The translations under genes were made by a program, and so were the position numbers. Shown in pieces: positions 63,493 through 64,000 of a stretch of 64,000 nucleotides of DNA; position 1 is the first letter of the stretch, and every line of letters begins with the position of its first letter. The DNA is from Streptomyces sp. V3I8. GTDB taxonomy: Bacteria > Actinomycetota > Actinomycetes > Streptomycetales > Streptomycetaceae. Under the pieces are notes generated by a model. The model made no database searches and was not told the origin of the DNA. It saw only the letters and a program-made list of their open reading frames with translations. The stretch lies in NCBI RefSeq assembly GCF_030817535.1, contig NZ_JAUSZL010000002.1, positions 3,162,001 to 3,226,000 on the forward strand. Direction: 5' to 3'.

Positions 63493-64000
63493 GTGACGGA
63501 GCACCCCACCTCCCATGAGCGCCGGCAGCCGAGCGCTGCCCGGCCCACGGCCCCCGCGGACCCTCGCGGGGCGCTCCTGCGTACCCCTGAGCCGCCGGTA
63601 CCGGGCTCAGCCGGTTTACCCGCGCAGGGACGGATCGCAGGCACCCCCGCACCGCCGGGGGCCACAGACATGCCCGTCCCGGACGCCCGGGCCGCCGCCA
63701 CCGGCACGCCCGCCGCGTCGGGTCCCCCGGCCGGCAGCGAGGGCCCGCCCGCGCCCTCGGGAGGGCACGGCCCGGCCGACCCGCCCGCCGGGTCCGGTCC
63801 CGGGCGGTCCCAGCCGTCCGCGAGGGAGCCCGGCCCGCACCGTCCGCGGCCCGTGCCGGAGGCGATCGTGACCCAGCCAGGTGCCGAGGCGTCCGTCCAG
63901 CAGAGCGGCAAGGACCGCCGTACGGGGCAGAGCCCGGCGCCCGGCGCGCCCATGCCGATGCGCCGCGACGGCGACCGGCTGCGGTTCGTGGGCGCCGCCA
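63493..64000 (+). CDS. start of a large protein with disordered N-terminus (truncated by window)
   Basis: An open frame from GTG 63493 to the window edge, 169 codons without a stop. The product (MTEHPTSHERRQPSAARPTA onward) is almost entirely Pro/Ala/Gly/Arg. Only the last residues, PMPMRRDGDRLRFVGAA, look folded. I recall that Streptomyces GAF/SpoIIE phosphatases begin their folded part this way after fumC and DUF402, but the window shows no catalytic domain. Identity is therefore a guess. Confidence 0.5.
   Translation, partial: MTEHPTSHERRQPSAARPTAPADPRGALLRTPEPPVPGSAGLPAQGRIAGTPAPPGATDMPVPDARAAATGTPAASGPPAGSEGPPAPSGGHGPADPPAGSGPGRSQPSAREPGPHRPRPVPEAIVTQPGAEASVQQSGKDRRTGQSPAPGAPMPMRRDGDRLRFVGAA

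Noticed and set aside
63193..63496. Short plus-strand frames in the 63.1-63.5 kb gap.
   Set aside because: Weak codon bias, no ribosome binding site and no recognisable domain.

Overview
The window is a high-GC actinobacterial chromosome segment, almost certainly Streptomyces. Evidence for this is the very high GC with strong third-position bias, mshB (mycothiol), a WhiB-family protein, a bldK-type oligopeptide permease operon, PAS/GAF/SpoIIE phosphatases with anti-sigma-like ATPases, and XRE/DUF5753 plus DUF397 regulators. From memory, the gene order follows the S. coelicolor segment from about SCO5040 to SCO5128 in reverse. No tRNA, rRNA, CRISPR, intact insertion sequence or prophage was seen.

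1-9.6 kb: a truncated VanW-type wall protein, mshB with a small membrane protein, a small accessory patch (a broken gene, a winged-helix protein, and a divergent ATPase / XRE-DUF5753 / DUF397 regulatory triad), a tiny membrane protein and an S9 peptidase. 9.6-15.4 kb: a complete oligopeptide ABC operon. 15.7-18.2 kb: a compact cassette of a VOC-GNAT fusion, a DinB-like protein, a GNAT acetyltransferase and an NTF2-like protein. 18.3-24.6 kb: the bldK operon. 25-29.4 kb: typA and an unusually long peptide-binding lipoprotein. 29.9-33.8 kb: a succinate dehydrogenase operon with a small soluble protein just upstream. 33.8-41 kb: a multidomain SpoIIE phosphatase, an anti-sigma-like ATPase, a Nudix hydrolase, a stand-alone SPOR domain, a GntR regulator and a DUF4190/septum-formation protein. 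41-47.7 kb: a threonine-synthase-like enzyme, a SNF2 helicase and a CPBP / histidine kinase / response regulator operon. 47.8-64 kb: ychF, DUF6542, ppgK, ispH, an APC permease, xseA-xseB, a nitroreductase, DUF4245, glpX, a wblI-like gene, DUF1707, class I and class II fumarases, DUF402 and the start of another large protein.

The operons import peptides (two Opp systems and an extra binding protein), feed central carbon metabolism (SDH, two fumarases, GlpX, polyphosphate glucokinase) and regulate development and stress (bldK, WhiB, SpoIIE/ATPase, WhiJ-like triad).

Two sequence-level patterns run through the window. First, about a dozen genes have a TANNNT box ending 7 or 8 bases before the start codon and no Shine-Dalgarno, the signature of leaderless transcripts; this also fixes several start codons. 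Second, a GC-rich dispersed hairpin element with core GCGCAGTTCCCCGCGCCCCTG recurs at seven intergenic sites and in one place has expanded into a 35-bp tandem array. The best candidates for follow-up are that array, a pair of very long palindromes in the divergent region upstream of the SDH operon, the palindromes in the bldKA leader, and a purine heptamer array between ispH and the APC permease.
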